From: Pseudopyrenochaeta lycopersici
Lineage: Eukaryota > Ascomycota > Dothideomycetes > Pleosporales > Pseudopyrenochaetaceae
DNA: 64,000 bases
Reading direction: 5' to 3'
NCBI GenBank assembly: GCA_003313425.1
Contig: NHZP01000042.1
Location: forward strand, 310,001 to 374,000
The notes beneath the pieces were generated by a model. That model was not told the DNA's origin. It was given only the letters and a program-made list of their open reading frames with translations, and searched no databases. Position 1 is the stretch's first letter, and every line of letters begins with the position of its first letter. A program made the position numbers and the translations under genes. Below, in pieces: positions 1 through 11,290 of this stretch.

Positions 1-1970
1 GCTGCTGGTACCGCTAGAATTGTAGACGAGGAATCGAATGGCTCGGTGAAAGCAGAATACTTTTCAGGACGGGAGATGGTAACACGAGCATACTGTCGGC
101 ACTTCTTGAAGATACTAGTACCGACGATGTAGAGGAGCCTCTGCAAGACAACAATGGCGGAGCCTGAGCTAGACGGTGAACCGGAAGCCTCCGAGTCTGA
201 GTTTGACTTTATGTATTGGTGGAGAATGTGGGTCGACATTGCCAATGGGAGCAGTTCCGGTTTGGCGGCTGTAGCTTCTCCTTCTCCTTCTCCTTCTCCT
301 CCTCCTTCTCCTTCTGAGTCGCGCCCAAGGGTAGCAAGAAGAGACTCCGCCCAGGGCATCCCAAGGACTATGTAATCCGTGAGGAAATGCCCCATGTATA
401 TTTTGAAACGCTCTTTTATCACTGGAACGATGTCCTCCTGGTCTTCCGCTGATAGTCGATCACTTTCAGGGAAAGCCTCTCGGAAGAGGAAGTCCAGTCC
501 AACTTCATGAGCTTCCTGATTTGATACCCTCATGACCTGGTCAAAAGTATGTTGCGGGGGCTTTGATGGGGACACGGTGATGATCAGAATGTCGAGTTCA
601 ATCCAGTCCATGTCAACCTTGTGTACGGTCTCTTCCAGCCGCAGTTCAGGGGCACGAAGCTGCAGCCACAAGCTCTTGTGCGCTGGTCGCCGAAACCACC
701 GTGTCTCTCTCTGTCCTTTGGCATGCTCTGGTTTTTCACCAGATGACGTATCTAGGACTGATGCCTCATCGGAGGCGAGAGACAACAGTGCCACTATGAA
801 ATAAAGCTCATCGACGGAAGGCTGAGGTCGCTCCTTGGCCCTTTTGTACATCAACGGAATTCCGCAGGTGTTGAGAAGGATCGTGATCCTGTCGCTTGAA
901 ACCGCGCAGTCGTATTTCGAGATGGACATATGTCCAGCAGTTAAAGGCTGTCGAGGAAGCACCATGCTGTCATTCTCTTGAAGTATCGAGGGTATGAGTA
1001 CTCTGGCGTAGACGTCCATGAGTTCTCGTTGTCTCTTCACGTTTGCGACTGGCTCTACTTCAGCCGAACGTATATCCTTATAGAACTCGCCACACATATG
1101 ATTCAGAAACAGGATGTTGACCTCGATGATCTCCTTTTCAGGGCCGTATAAATACATCAATCGAGTGTCCGCGGGCTGAAGTTTGAGAGGATAATGAGAG
1201 ACCTTCAACTCATGACTACACCAGGCGCGCTGGAACCACCTAGCCGAGAGTATCTTGAGGAACACACCAGCCATAAGTACCCGCTCGTTGGCTTCCAGGC
1301 TTGGACGTCGGTCGTCCCTATCCGCCAACATGCTTCTCCAGTCTTTCCTGACGGTAGGATGTACCTGCTCATGCCACCCGTTAAGGATCCTCTTTTCCTC
1401 GGCCGTGATCCGCACATCCTCGATTAGAATGACCATTCGACGAGCACTCCGGTAAATGACATCCATTGCGGCAATGGCATTGATCTTGTCTTCATCATCG
1501 GCTTGCCGGATGCATCTCTCATCGATCCAAACGCCCTCGCTGGAGTCCTCACCGCCCTGAAGGGCACCGAGAATGCTGTGAACCATTGGTGCACCAAGTG
1601 GCCATGGATGCAGCCTTGACTCGTCGGCTTTCCTCCACTGGCTGTGTTTACCATGCCAACAGTAGCTCACGACAATGTATGACTGGACCGGAAGGTATTC
1701 TGGAGGATCCTTTCGCAACGCCTTGACGATAGGGGAGGTGGCCCGAAATATGAGACGGAGATTGACCTTCTCAAGTCCCAATTCCTTTGGAGCGAAGTCG
1801 CGAGCCACATTTTCGTTAAGCTGATTCAGCCGCGCAAGGAGTGGATCACAATTCTGTGTCCGTTGGGCAAATTCTGAGCATACTTCCTGGAAGAGATCCC
1901 GCTTATTTTCGTCACTGAGTCTGATGACAACAAATTCGTGTGTTGACAAGTCTTCTTCGATTACAGACAT
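1..1970 (-). CDS. HET-domain protein, 3' end beyond window
   Basis: One uninterrupted minus-strand frame runs from an ATG at 1970 to base 1 without a stop (656 codons seen), so the gene continues to the left. HET-domain motifs appear in order: SYCWHGK near residue 100, VWIDERCIRQADDEDK near 145-160, AAMDVIYRSARRMVILIEDV shortly after, and RWFQRAWCSHE near 245. HET domains in filamentous ascomycetes trigger cell death during heterokaryon incompatibility, usually fused to or activated by a partner. The C-terminal half has no motif I recognise; residues about 548-562 form a Gly/Glu run encoded by a CTCCTT microsatellite at 279-320. The start is the first ATG of the frame before the conserved region. 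No intron is needed. Partners and regulation cannot be read from the sequence. Confidence 0.88.
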   Translation of the reverse strand, partial: MSVIEEDLSTHEFVVIRLSDENKRDLFQEVCSEFAQRTQNCDPLLARLNQLNENVARDFAPKELGLEKVNLRLIFRATSPIVKALRKDPPEYLPVQSYIVVSYCWHGKHSQWRKADESRLHPWPLGAPMVHSILGALQGGEDSSEGVWIDERCIRQADDEDKINAIAAMDVIYRSARRMVILIEDVRITAEEKRILNGWHEQVHPTVRKDWRSMLADRDDRRPSLEANERVLMAGVFLKILSARWFQRAWCSHELKVSHYPLKLQPADTRLMYLYGPEKEIIEVNILFLNHMCGEFYKDIRSAEVEPVANVKRQRELMDVYARVLIPSILQENDSMVLPRQPLTAGHMSISKYDCAVSSDRITILLNTCGIPLMYKRAKERPQPSVDELYFIVALLSLASDEASVLDTSSGEKPEHAKGQRETRWFRRPAHKSLWLQLRAPELRLEETVHKVDMDWIELDILIITVSPSKPPQHTFDQVMRVSNQEAHEVGLDFLFREAFPESDRLSAEDQEDIVPVIKERFKIYMGHFLTDYIVLGMPWAESLLATLGRDSEGEGGGEGEGEGEATAAKPELLPLAMSTHILHQYIKSNSDSEASGSPSSSGSAIVVLQRLLYIVGTSIFKKCRQYARVTISRPEKYSAFTEPFDSSSTILAVPA
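279..320. repeat. CTCCTT/CTTCTC microsatellite inside HET gene
   Basis: A pyrimidine-rich hexamer run on the plus strand. On the coding (minus) strand it gives alternating Gly and Glu codons. Length change in steps of six would stay in frame. Confidence 0.8.
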
Positions 1971-2679
1971 TCGGAGGAAACAATTTTGGGTTAGTGATTT
2001 AGAGAAGCTGTGGGCTGACACAGAGGAGATCTCGCCGTGTTCCGCGGTAGACCTTTCTAAAGGTTGGTGTGGCTTCGCTAGTAACCTTCGCGTGGTATTT
2101 TGTACAAGTTGATGTTCCTCGGCGAACTCGAGGGGCCAACTGATTACCGGTGCGAATGGCCGAGCGTGGTGATGGGAACGGAGGATGAAGCGGATAGACA
2201 CGCGTTATCGGCTCACGGGAAATGGGCTTCCATTCAGATTACTCAGGGCAAGTAAAGGTGGCTATAGAAGAACTTGGGAAGTTGGGGAGAGTGAAGGCGT
2301 TGTTTGCGATTCTAGGGGGTGGCGCAGCAGTACAATAATATTGCGCCACCCAGCAAAGTTTTAGTGGCTTGTGGGAGAAGATATTGGTGGCTTGAGCTGA
2401 CGGAGAAGATGTTGGTTGTGGCGCTCTACCCGCTTTCTCTGCCTTTGCTCGGCATACCACAGTGACACACTGACACCAAAATTTCAATCATCTTCCACAA
2501 TAATAGTTTCTGAGCTGTTCACCACCGGGATATAGTTTTAGCACTATTTACTCCCAAATTTTATGACACAATCGCTTCCAACATGGATAATCCTACATCA
2601 AGCAATGCAACAGGCCACCCAGTCACTCTTTCAGCTTCTATATGGAACCGTTACTGCTGGAGTCACTGGATTATTCGCG
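1971..2679. other. Intergenic region between two minus-strand genes
   Basis: About 700 bp holding the upstream region of the HET gene and the downstream region of the AAA ATPase. The short ORFs here show no conserved motif. No RNA gene or repeat was recognised. Confidence 0.5.
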
Positions 2680-4071
2680 TTAGTTGAGTCCCTTTGTGTA
2701 TGCCTTGTACAGATCGCCAAACTTCATCTTTGAGAGCGAGGGCCCAAACTTCATCTTTGAGAGCGCGGGCTCGGAACATTCAGAGCTTGGAGAGACTTCC
2801 TGGAGTGCTTTGTGGAAATGTTTGGCGCGGAGTACTCGCCTCTCCGTAGGTTCGCCTGCTTGCTCTCTCTTCCGGGTTCTTCTTGCCCTGATGCCTGTCT
2901 GAAATTTCTTCGCTCCGTTCATGCCGAAGATGTCCTCGTAGACGTGTGCCAGCGCAGCTGCGACACAGACATTTTTGAGATCGGAGCCGGTGTAGTTTGG
3001 CGCTGATTTCGCAATGGCGGCGAGGTCCACGTCCGGGCCCAGCTTTTCGCCTCGGAGATGAATCTTCAATATCGCCTCCCTAGCCTCGACTGTAGGGACG
3101 TCGATCAAAATCCGCTGTTGGAAGCGTCTCACCACCGCCGGATCCAGGTCTGATATTCTGTTCGTTGCCATGATGATGAAAACACCCGCCGCGCTACTTC
3201 CAGAGGACCCATCCCACTCGCGGAGAAACTGGTTATTGATGGTCCGATACCATCCTTCGTCGCCTGCCGTGCGGCTCTTGAAGAGGCCGTCGGCTTCGTC
3301 GATAAACAGCACGCAGGGCTTGATCTTCTTGGCGAGACCAAAGGTGGCTCTGATCATTTTCTCGCTCTCTCCATGCCACTTGTTGAACATGTCTGCGCCA
3401 GAGACCTCCAGAAATGCTGCTCCAGACTCCTTTGCCACTGCTTGCGCTAACAGAGTCTTGCCCGTTCCTGGAGGGCCGTGAAGTAGCACGCCGGATCCTT
3501 TCGATTTCGCAAGCACGCCATAAGTGAAAGCCTCTGGAGAAAGCAAAGAGAGCATGATCAACGATCGAATAGTCTCTATCACGACTGTAGATACGTAGAC
3601 ATCGTTGAAAGTGACATCTATCTTGTCTGGAAGAGCTATCAGCGTCTATGAAATGATGGCTCCTGACAACATGTCCTTACACGGCGCTCTAATACACGGC
3701 AGCAGCGACTTCTCGTATTCGTTGCACTGCTTCTCGAGGCCATCCAGCTTGCCAGCCCACTCCTCCGCCTCCTCTAGGCTACACAAGTGGTCCAAGATAT
3801 GCGGACCTTCGGGGGAGACGAGAAATACGGTTGCGCCGGCCTTTGTTCCATCGCTCAGGTCGAAACATAGCTCAAAGTAGTCTCCGTTTGGCCAATGCGT
3901 GTCCAGGTCGGCCAAGGACAATTCGAAGACGTTTGCAGCAAAACCAAGCTCTCCAGACTCCACAGCTTCCGGGCAGAAAGGCAAAACCCAAGGAAACTCA
4001 TCGGCAGCCCTGTCCTCCAGGCCGAAAACTTCCGCTTCGAGTCGGCATTCCTCCAGTGAATCATGTGACAT
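2680..4071 (-). CDS. AAA+ ATPase, Msp1/ATAD1-like
   Basis: Two exons (4071-3681 and 3626-2680) joined across a 54 bp intron (3627-3680; donor GTAAGG, branch-like GCTGAT, acceptor TTCCAG) give 445 aa. Exon 2 encodes a full AAA module: the pre-Walker segment DVTFNDVYV, Walker A GPPGTGKT, Walker B CVLFIDEAD, sensor-1 MATNR and arginine-finger RRF. This resembles fungal Msp1/ATAD1-type ATPases, which extract mislocalised membrane proteins or remodel complexes. However, no N-terminal membrane segment is visible; exon 1 is acidic and resembles the poorly characterised N-domain of fungal AAA proteins. The C-terminus carries a duplicated LSKMKFG motif from a 27 bp tandem repeat. The start is the first ATG of the exon 1 frame; a further upstream exon is possible. 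Confidence 0.8.
2719..2772. repeat. 27 bp tandem duplication in AAA ATPase C-terminus
   Basis: A 20-base block starting AAACTTCATC occurs at 2719 and again at 2746. The period is 27 bp, so the duplication is in frame and repeats LSKMKFG in the protein. Confidence 0.85.
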
Positions 4072-4740
4072 TTTTTGGCGACGGTATGTAGCTTCACTCT
4101 CTCAGTCACGAAACAAGCACGAAAACTTGAATCGTATCAGATGGAAGCCGGGGGCTGGCGAGACGGTATCAGTTATTGCAGCTTCCTATCAATGGTGGCG
4201 TCCGCACAGCCTCGGAAACGTACGGTGGCTTCAAGCCCGAGCGGCTACAGCAGGCAGCAGCACTGAAGCGCTGGCGAGGAAATGATCTCAATCCCTTTTG
4301 CGCAGCTACCCGTGTCCGTGCACTCAACGCGCCTGTTCAGTCAACGCGCGCCTTGGCACCCCAACAAGCAATCTGGGATCTGGCGGTGAAGGGGTTCCCG
4401 ACCTGGTGCCAAGAAAATTGAATGTGGGGAATTTGAGTATCGAGAAGGAGATATTAAATCGTCTGGAAGTGAGCATGTGAGTGCAAAAGGAAGAAAAGAA
4501 GAGGTGGGAGAGAACCCTGGAAAAGAAATGCAGTTGTGATTGTCTGCGCATGGGGCAATCCAAAGGAAAACAGTGCGATTCTTTTGGCATATGGGTTAGG
4601 CGCTGATCGACGCTGATCTATTTCGGACAGACGCTTGGATTCTCGGCGAGGACAGGCGTCCTCACTTTGCGTGACGATTAGGAACACAACGTGGTCCGAG
4701 CGTTACTCCAGGTGCCTTTTGCTCTGCGGCACTTTGGTAT
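4072..4740. other. Gene-poor stretch upstream of AAA ATPase
   Basis: No convincing gene. Overlapping short frames on both strands have no conserved motif. It probably contains the AAA ATPase promoter. Confidence 0.4.
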
Positions 4741-5085
4741 GCCACCTAGCGCGATACGCAACTGCAGTCATCACTTTATGTCCCCCGTCTGTGCGTAACG
4801 GATCTGCTGCACGGCGTGCTGACTTGTGCGCCAACGCATCATCCTGTAGCCGTGCGTGGATATCCATCACCCTGGTTTTCCATCCGGGTGGAAGCCCATA
4901 GCTTGGAATATGCTTATTCGAATGCTTGTTCTTATGCTTGCTCTAGCCAATATACGTATTCCGCTCTACAGGATGATGTGTCGGCGCGCACGTCAGCACT
5001 CCATGCAGCCGATCACTGATGCGCACGGACTGGGGACTTGAAAGTGATGACTGCAGTAGCGTTTCGGTTGGGCGCATCCGAAGCG
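4741..5085. repeat. Decayed foldback (MITE-like) element
   Basis: The left arm (about 4741-4849) and right arm (about 4966-5085) are imperfect inverted copies. Both contain CTGCAGTCATCACTTT on the inward-reading strand and both end at CATCATCCTGTAG facing the centre. The arms encode the same short peptide, LTCAPTHHPV, on opposite strands. A spacer of about 116 bp separates them. Many differences are transitions. No transposase or target-site duplication was identified. Confidence 0.7.
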
Positions 5086-5815
5086 ACGACCCGGCGCAAC
5101 GGGTACCGCTTACAGTTACCGCCGATGCAGGATTGCCAAGCAGCTGATGATACTGAGGAAACAAAGCGTCTCGAAGTAATGAGCAGCGTAGGATGAATGC
5201 TGGTTGTGGCTAGATGCAAGTTCCTTCGGCACAATACCTCATGTGATGCTAATGATGATGCTAAAAACTTCACCTCCACAATATTCCGAAGTGTCACGTG
5301 CACAGCAAAGTGCAGCACGGGTCACGCTATAAGCGAGCTTCGAAGAACATCAAACCCCAGCTCAAACTTGGTTCAACAAGAGGGTCACCTTTATTGTACT
5401 GCGTTGGGGTTGAAAAGTTCATAGATGACCAAAATCACTCTGCTTTGTGTTTACTCAAGCAAATTAACATGTGCAGTGAGCGAAAGAGATCAGTGGTGAA
5501 TTCACGCAATGCAAGGAGAAAAACCTGGCCACTTTTCATGCGGTATCCACAGCAGACCTCAATCCAATCCGAAGCCGACTTGGTCCAATCCAGGTCCAAC
5601 CCAAAACAGTCCGATCCAAATCAAACACTGGCCGGGCTATCGTGCGGAAAATTAGGTATTAGCACTACTGCGGTCTAAACACCCAAGACAAGAACAGTCT
5701 GACAGGAACGCATGGGTGTCATTGCCAAACCGAAATGGTACATTCGTTCTACGACACGGACATCTGGCAAAGAGCAGTGCAGGCCTGAACCCGACTATAG
5801 TCAGAAACAAGACTG
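5086..5815. other. Intergenic, no recognised feature
   Basis: Short unsupported frames only. Around 5560-5630 there is a compositionally simple stretch rich in TCCAA-type motifs. Nothing else was recognised. Confidence 0.4.
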
Positions 5816-6139
5816 TCAATTGATTCGACGGAAGGAAAATGAAGTCACCTCTAGGAATTCCAGACGCTCTTCCTCGGCCGGAATATCTAGGCCTCCTGCT
5901 TGGATTCCGTGTTCTGGCGCTGTGATGCGCGCATCACCTTCCACCCCGGCTTGCTGGAGCATGGAACGCAGATCGAACTCGAACTGAAGATTATCCCGGT
6001 TGATGTGTTGTTTCTGCTGTTGGAGGGCTGTCTTTCGCCGCCGGCGCGATGCTCGGTTGGCCGCGTTAGCTGCGTCTCTTGCGCTCTCTTTAGTCTGATG
6101 TTTTCGTGGTCGACCACGCTTGTTGGGGTTTGCGGGCAT
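5816..6139 (-). CDS. Small basic AT-hook-like protein
   Basis: A 107-residue frame read from the ATG at 6139. It opens with MPANPNKRGRPRKHQ; GRPRK matches an AT-hook core. A strongly basic stretch follows (ANRASRRRRKTALQQQKQH), similar to a bZIP basic region but without a clear leucine heptad. The rest is acidic and unrecognised. The frame extends 20 codons further upstream, but the internal ATG is preferred because the basic motif follows directly. It is likely a DNA-binding protein if real. Small GRPRK-type basic proteins also occur in transposon-derived fungal ORFs. Confidence 0.5.
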   Translation of the reverse strand: MPANPNKRGRPRKHQTKESARDAANAANRASRRRRKTALQQQKQHINRDNLQFEFDLRSMLQQAGVEGDARITAPEHGIQAGGLDIPAEEERLEFLEVTSFSFRRIN

Positions 6140-6820
6140 GTTCTGCTCGTGTTGGAGAAGAAACAATAGAGGTAGAGACGTAGAGGACAGATAGCACACG
6201 CGGACACATGGTTAGAAAGAGGTTTTAAGAAATAGCGAGTGTGACAGTGGCGCGGGATCAATGTGATTGTGATTGTGACACGAGTGCTCATCAAACTCTC
6301 GCTGAAGACAGAGAGAGAAGAGGAAGATGTTGTAGAGCATCCCCTCGAGTCTAGAGAAGGCGCAGTTCCAAGTACAATCTCGTCACGGCGCTCGCGACAG
6401 GAGTTGTACAGGTCTTAGCTCATCTGCTCTGTGGTATACGTGGGTCTGTTATGTGTATGGTTTGCACGAGCACAGTCGCGACACAGCCTCATTTCAGCCC
6501 TGGCAATCAACGCTAGCAACATGAACAGTTAGTGGATTCCGTCCTTGCATAGCGCTAAGACTACCGCTGACTCAGAAGCCAGCCTTTTGCGGTCGTCGGC
6601 CGGCACTAGCCTTTTGAGGTGTCAGCCATCCAATTCTGCGCTAAGCAGCGAGGACCCACGCGCCAAGCGCAATGCCACATTGTATTGAAACTAGCCTCTA
6701 CCGTTATCCGCCTAGCTTCATCTGCAGGAGATTTCAAACATCGAGCGGACTCTCCACCACCATTCTGCCTCATCCCACCCATCAAGTGTGGCCCTATAAC
6801 CTAAGCAAGCAGCATTTTCG
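6140..6820. other. Intergenic between divergent genes
   Basis: This separates the minus-strand basic protein from the plus-strand hypothetical gene, so it should hold both promoters. No RNA gene or repeat was recognised. Confidence 0.4.
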
Positions 6821-8752
6821 ATGGGTGATCGTTCGCTTCAGCGCTGGAGCCAAAGTGATTGGACCATCTTCTTTGGCAGTCGCGGCCCGACGATTCGCGA
6901 GATTATTGAATGTTTGGGCCTCTCTTATACCACCACAGACCGCGGCGACCCAAAGTTTTCTGAGCGTGAATCACGACACCTATCCAACGACGTGCAAAAA
7001 CTTTCACAGACCCTTCCTACGGACCTAGATGCTCTGTTCCAATCTGCATCTGATCCTAGCACGCTTAATGAGGAACTTGACAGGTTGCTGGAAAACCACG
7101 GTCCTGCAATCTGGGGCGAGAATGCGGACCGTAGGCGACTACTGAAAGCCACCGGAACCTCAAAGACCAACTCTCCAAAGGAACTCTTCTTCGAGATTTC
7201 TGTAGACAAAGAACTGTAAGCCGGATACCGTTGTCGCGTTTCGCCGATCAACTGACCTCCTGTTGACTTAAAAAACATCTCCATCGCTGGATCTACAAGA
7301 AGGCATACACGCGTCTCCAAACAAGAAGGCCGACAAGGCAGTCTGCTGCGTGCGATCTCACGACCAACTCTGATCTTGATCCTACGCGATCCGTGGTGGG
7401 CAGGCCGGCATCGGTAACGACGCTCTAGTCCCTTGTTTACAGCATGCGACGTTCTAACAAGTGTTGCAGGTAGCAGTTGAACCACCGCCAGCTAGAGCCC
7501 TCACTGTTTCCAGCGCAACCCCTCCTGCACAGTCCGCGGATCAACTGGATGGCTCAACGAAACGAAAAGCCGACCCTCGCGATTCAGTCTCGAACACAGA
7601 TGGCGATGCTACTACTAGGAAGCGGTTCCGTCAAGATGCTGCCATGTCTGCGGAGCAGACCGCACAAGAGCTTGCTTCTACATCAAGACAAAGCTCTGAG
7701 AACATAACCTACTACCCTACCCCACACAATACCTGCTATTCAACCGCGGCCACCTATGCAGCTGTCCGCAATTCGGCTGTGACCTCTTTCGGAAGGCCAT
7801 TAGTGCCATCGGACGCTCCTTCTCAACATGCGCTGGAGGGCACACCTAATCCCGCTAACTCTCTCACCAGCACATTCGTTGCGTTCAATCGAGTTCCAAT
7901 CAGCGGGTCCTCGGCCACCGATAGTTGCAACATGACCAGCACGCATAATGCGCCTAGTCTTTCTGGAACGTCAGTCCTACCAATGGCTTCGTACACATCC
8001 ACTGGCCACGAGGAGTTGCGCGGGTCTCTCTCGACTAACGTGAAGTTTCAACAGGCTCCCAGATGTCGCATAGCCCAACGCCGCCTGCGGCTCAAGTCAG
8101 TCTTTCCGATCCTACTCCTGGAAACCTCCCCCGAGACAATGCTGCTAGAGCGATGCCATCGTCGCGGAATGGAGTTTCTGACCTGCATCGTGCCGCGAGC
8201 CACAACACTGATGAACAGAATAATTCGAGCAGCAATCGGATGCCTGGTTCTCGTGAGGTGACCTTTCAACAGTGCGACCTTTTATGTCTCCTGCTAGGAT
8301 ACTTGTTTCCCCGGAATGGAGAACAGGTGGAGGAATCTCTGTTGTGCAGTCTAGAACAAGTATGGGCTAGCCATGAACAGGACTTCAGGCACGTCATGGA
8401 ACGACTGTTTGACTGTCACCGCAAAGTCCTCCTCACATGGATCAGCGAGCGGCGGAAAACGAGTCAGCTTCGATTGATGATCGACCGCCAGCCTAGCGCG
8501 CAGCCACTGGAGATGGTAGACCGGGTGCTGATCATGGACGACCTCCGCGTTCTGCGTCTAAAGTGGAAGGCACTCAAGGTATATAGTAACACCCAAGACA
8601 TAACTCCGGAGAGCTTGCTATGCAGGACCTTCGCGATCATGACAAAAACAGAGGGGACTGAGGTGTTGTTCAAGGAAGGCCTGGATAGGCTCAAGGAAAC
8701 TTCGCCTGAGGTTTTGAGGCCTGACGACTTGACTATTTCTATATATTCCTAG
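6821..8752 (+). CDS. Hypothetical multi-exon protein
   Basis: Three consecutive coding-looking frames probably belong to one gene: 6821-7215 (starts MGDRSLQRWSQSD), about 7470-7990 (Ser/Thr/Pro-rich, with a basic KRKADP.. stretch that may be a nuclear signal), and about 8074-8752 (helical, ends DDLTISIYS). An intron at 7991-8073 (donor GTACAC, branch CTAAC, acceptor CATAG) joins the last two frames correctly. The first junction is unresolved: GTAAGC at 7216 only fits an acceptor at 7495, which would make a 280 bp intron. I do not recognise the family. The helical C-terminal block (CDLLCLLLGYLFPRN onward) is the most gene-like part. No neighbour suggests a function. Confidence 0.45.
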
Positions 8753-9489
8753 TAGTATTACATTTTATTCACCCTCATCAGCGCAGCCTGTCAATGAGTA
8801 TATGCACTGGACTTGAAAGACAAGCACAGGTAGAAGAGCAAAAGCGATTATGGAAGCAAGCCACCTTTCTTGCATTTTATGGAAGGCAGCGTTTCCTGTA
8901 GATGCGCGCCACACCCATGGCATCATTGACCCTTCCGCAAATCCTTCCACCCGATTGCATATGCTCTGGAACTAAGCCAGGACGCCAAGCTTTGGTGTGT
9001 GTTCCCCCGCAGTCGACGCGAGGGTTTCCTTCAACCATCTTAATTAAAAGTGTTCGAGACCATATCAAAAGCAGTATGAAACACGGGTAAACATGACTAT
9101 CAGCCAAAAAATAAAGTTCCAAAGCTGGCAGTGCCGTTGAAGCATGGGACAGGATAATGGCGTTCGATAATGGTACTGTGACGTTGGCACAAGTACATTT
9201 TGATGTCAGTCCATCTTTCGTTCGACAGCTTACTTTCAGACCTATAGAAGGGATTCCAGTCTTTTGTTCTGACTGCGCTTTTGGAGTTCTGGCTCATCTT
9301 TGGCTTCGAGTAAGCGTTCGCCCTCCTACCTTCCACACTTGAGGGCGTAGTAATGCTCCCGTCCCGGCGTGTCTTATCACCAGCTACCTTATTCTTATCT
9401 GGCTATGTCGTGGGGCATGACTGGCAGTTGAATGCGGGGCAGAAAGGCTTCGTCGTAGAATAGCTTTGCAGACGCTTTGCTTCGCTAGC
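8753..9489. other. Intergenic, no recognised feature
   Basis: Only short unsupported frames. No RNA gene, repeat or mobile-element end was recognised. Confidence 0.4.
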
Positions 9490-10390
9490 AAAGTGGATTG
9501 GTGATCGTGTTTTGGGCCGTGATCATTACGATGGGAGGTGTAACGACTTCCTTTCGTTCACAAATGTTGCGAAAATGCGCTCCTGAGTGATGCTGCCATA
9601 GTCCGACCAAGTCATCCATCATCCCAGCGATCAGAGACAAAAACCAAGGGCGCCAGACCCTCTCAGCCCCAGTCCATGAGCCAATGTAGCACGGCCACGG
9701 CCTTGAGGGCGTTGAAGCAGTTCCGCGTACTTTCAATCATGACTTGCTCCCTGACGACCAGTCTTTCGCTTGTCTTGGTGACAATCAGCAAATGCCAGTC
9801 ATGGCCTTGCGAGATTGGCACATGTATCGCCGGCCAATCCTCGTCCATAGCTGCGTGCGGAGTTCGGCCATCTTCCTAGAGAAGCTCACATCGCCGCAGC
9901 CAAGCGTCTATCCAGATCCCAATTTGAGGGTTTGTCGTCTGTCCATGACTTCATGGGGCCTTTAGTCTCAATGTTTATGGCAATAGGCAGATTCTGTAGA
10001 CGGGTGACATGATTCCAAGACTTTACGGTGTTGGCTGCCAATGGCCGGAGCGACCTATATGCGTGGGATATAGTCGAGTCTGGTTGGAGGCAGACGACGT
10101 AGTCGATGATGCGACCAGGAAGATTCCTGTTACAGAGCGCCGGAGGGTCTATGCGAGCGGATTTTCTGAGCAGTGTTAGTCTTGACCGCGAACGACGGGG
10201 AGGATGGGATGAGGGCAGACTCACACGGAGCGGATTGAGAGGGCGTTTGAGTGCCGACTTGTCTCAAGCGCAACCTTGAGCAGTGGATACTGCACATCTG
10301 TATTCCACTCGTCCTCGGCTCCTCCGGCACCAGAGTTCAACGCGCGCGCAGCATCAACAATGCTGGCGACCTTGCCGATCGCAGGTGTTG
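9490..10390 (-). pseudogene. PD-(D/E)XK nuclease-like gene, broken
   Basis: Read on the minus strand, the fragments follow a fungal PD-(D/E)XK nuclease-like protein. EDEWNTDVQYPLLKVALE lies before a clean 59 bp intron (10166-10224, GTGAGT..CTAAC..CAG). After it come IIDYVVCLQPD (putative catalytic Asp), PIAINIETKGP (the ExK motif), then QIGIWIDAWLRR, QGHDWHLLIVTK and a C-terminal VWRPWF. Lesions: a one-base shift between KSWTDDKP and QIGIW, an in-frame TAG just after WLRRCELL, and another shift before VWRPWF. In this family D and ExK bind metal; whether the fungal members cut DNA is unclear. The N-terminus upstream of about 10390 is not resolved; the ORF at 10337-10588 may be part of it. Confidence 0.72.
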
Positions 10391-10585
10391 ATCCATAATG
10401 AGCCCGGCGAGAGTGTTGGCCATTGGATATTGCAACCTTGTCCTGTCCAACTCAGAAAGCCCGGTAATTGACACGTTGAATGCATCGGTGTCGTCGTATT
10501 CCAGTATTTCGAATCCGTCAGCAAGCATTTGCGCTGCTGTGTGCATCATAGTAACATCTGGGCGCGCTTGCTCGCCCTCAGCTTC

Positions 10586-11290
10586 CAATCATCTGCTTTC
10601 AGCGTCGACAATGGAACCCGGTCGAACTCCACAGAACAATCTTACAGGAAGATGATTGGTTAAAATGCGGCAAAGGCGCCCTAGTACCACAGGGTCGGGA
10701 ATCATGGTGTTGACGAGAAGGCGAAGGCGGTTTCGCAAGCGACTGTACAGCTGTTTGCAAACCCGGCCTCATCCTCTGCACGACCAATCCATTTGTACGA
10801 CTCCTGCTATGTTGGAATAATCCTAGTTTGGACCAAGTGAACTATTGCTGATGCTTACAGTCTCAAATCAGCGAGATTGTCGCAGATTAGCTACTAGCCC
10901 CTTACGCACTAGTCACTCTAAGTACGTACCGCTCCGATCCGCCCGCAGTAAGCACAGAATTCTCCGATGCAGCGAAGGCTGTCGGTATCTATGCACGAAC
11001 ATGCTCTGTAATAACGCGCAATTACACAACTTATGCGACAAAAGCCGTCGGCACTTCGCCTGTCCTGTTACAGTTGCTTGCGAAACCGCCTTCACCTTTT
11101 TGCGCACACAAAGATTCTTGGCCCCCACTGCACTAGGACACCCATGCTGTTGTGTGGCCAATCATCTGCCTTCAGTCTTTGACAGCGGAACCCGCTCGAA
11201 CTCCGCAGAATCGCCTTACAGGAACATGGGTCAAAAATCTTCGTGTGCCCAAACGGTGAAGGCGGTTTCGCAAGCAACTGTATGAAGGCT
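10586..11290. repeat. Cluster of three decayed repeat copies
   Basis: A direct pair lies at about 10586-10747 and 11157-11283: both start CCAATCATCTGC, share GTCGAACTCC.CAGAA and end GAAGGCGGTTTCGCAAGC. A third, inverted copy lies at about 11060-11155 (contains TTGCTTGCGAAACCGCCTTC) and forms a near-palindrome with the 11157 copy. Copies differ by many substitutions and an indel. These are probably remains of a small non-autonomous element. Confidence 0.7.

Noticed and set aside
4324..4687. Overlapping minus-strand ORFs of 77-88 codons
   Set aside because: Phenylalanine/leucine-rich translation of a purine-rich plus strand; no domain and no conserved start context.
7461..8261. 266-codon ORF taken as a gene by itself
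   Set aside because: Starts at GTG inside a probable intron end, and its last 60 codons overlap the better frame from 8074. Treated as the middle exon of one gene.
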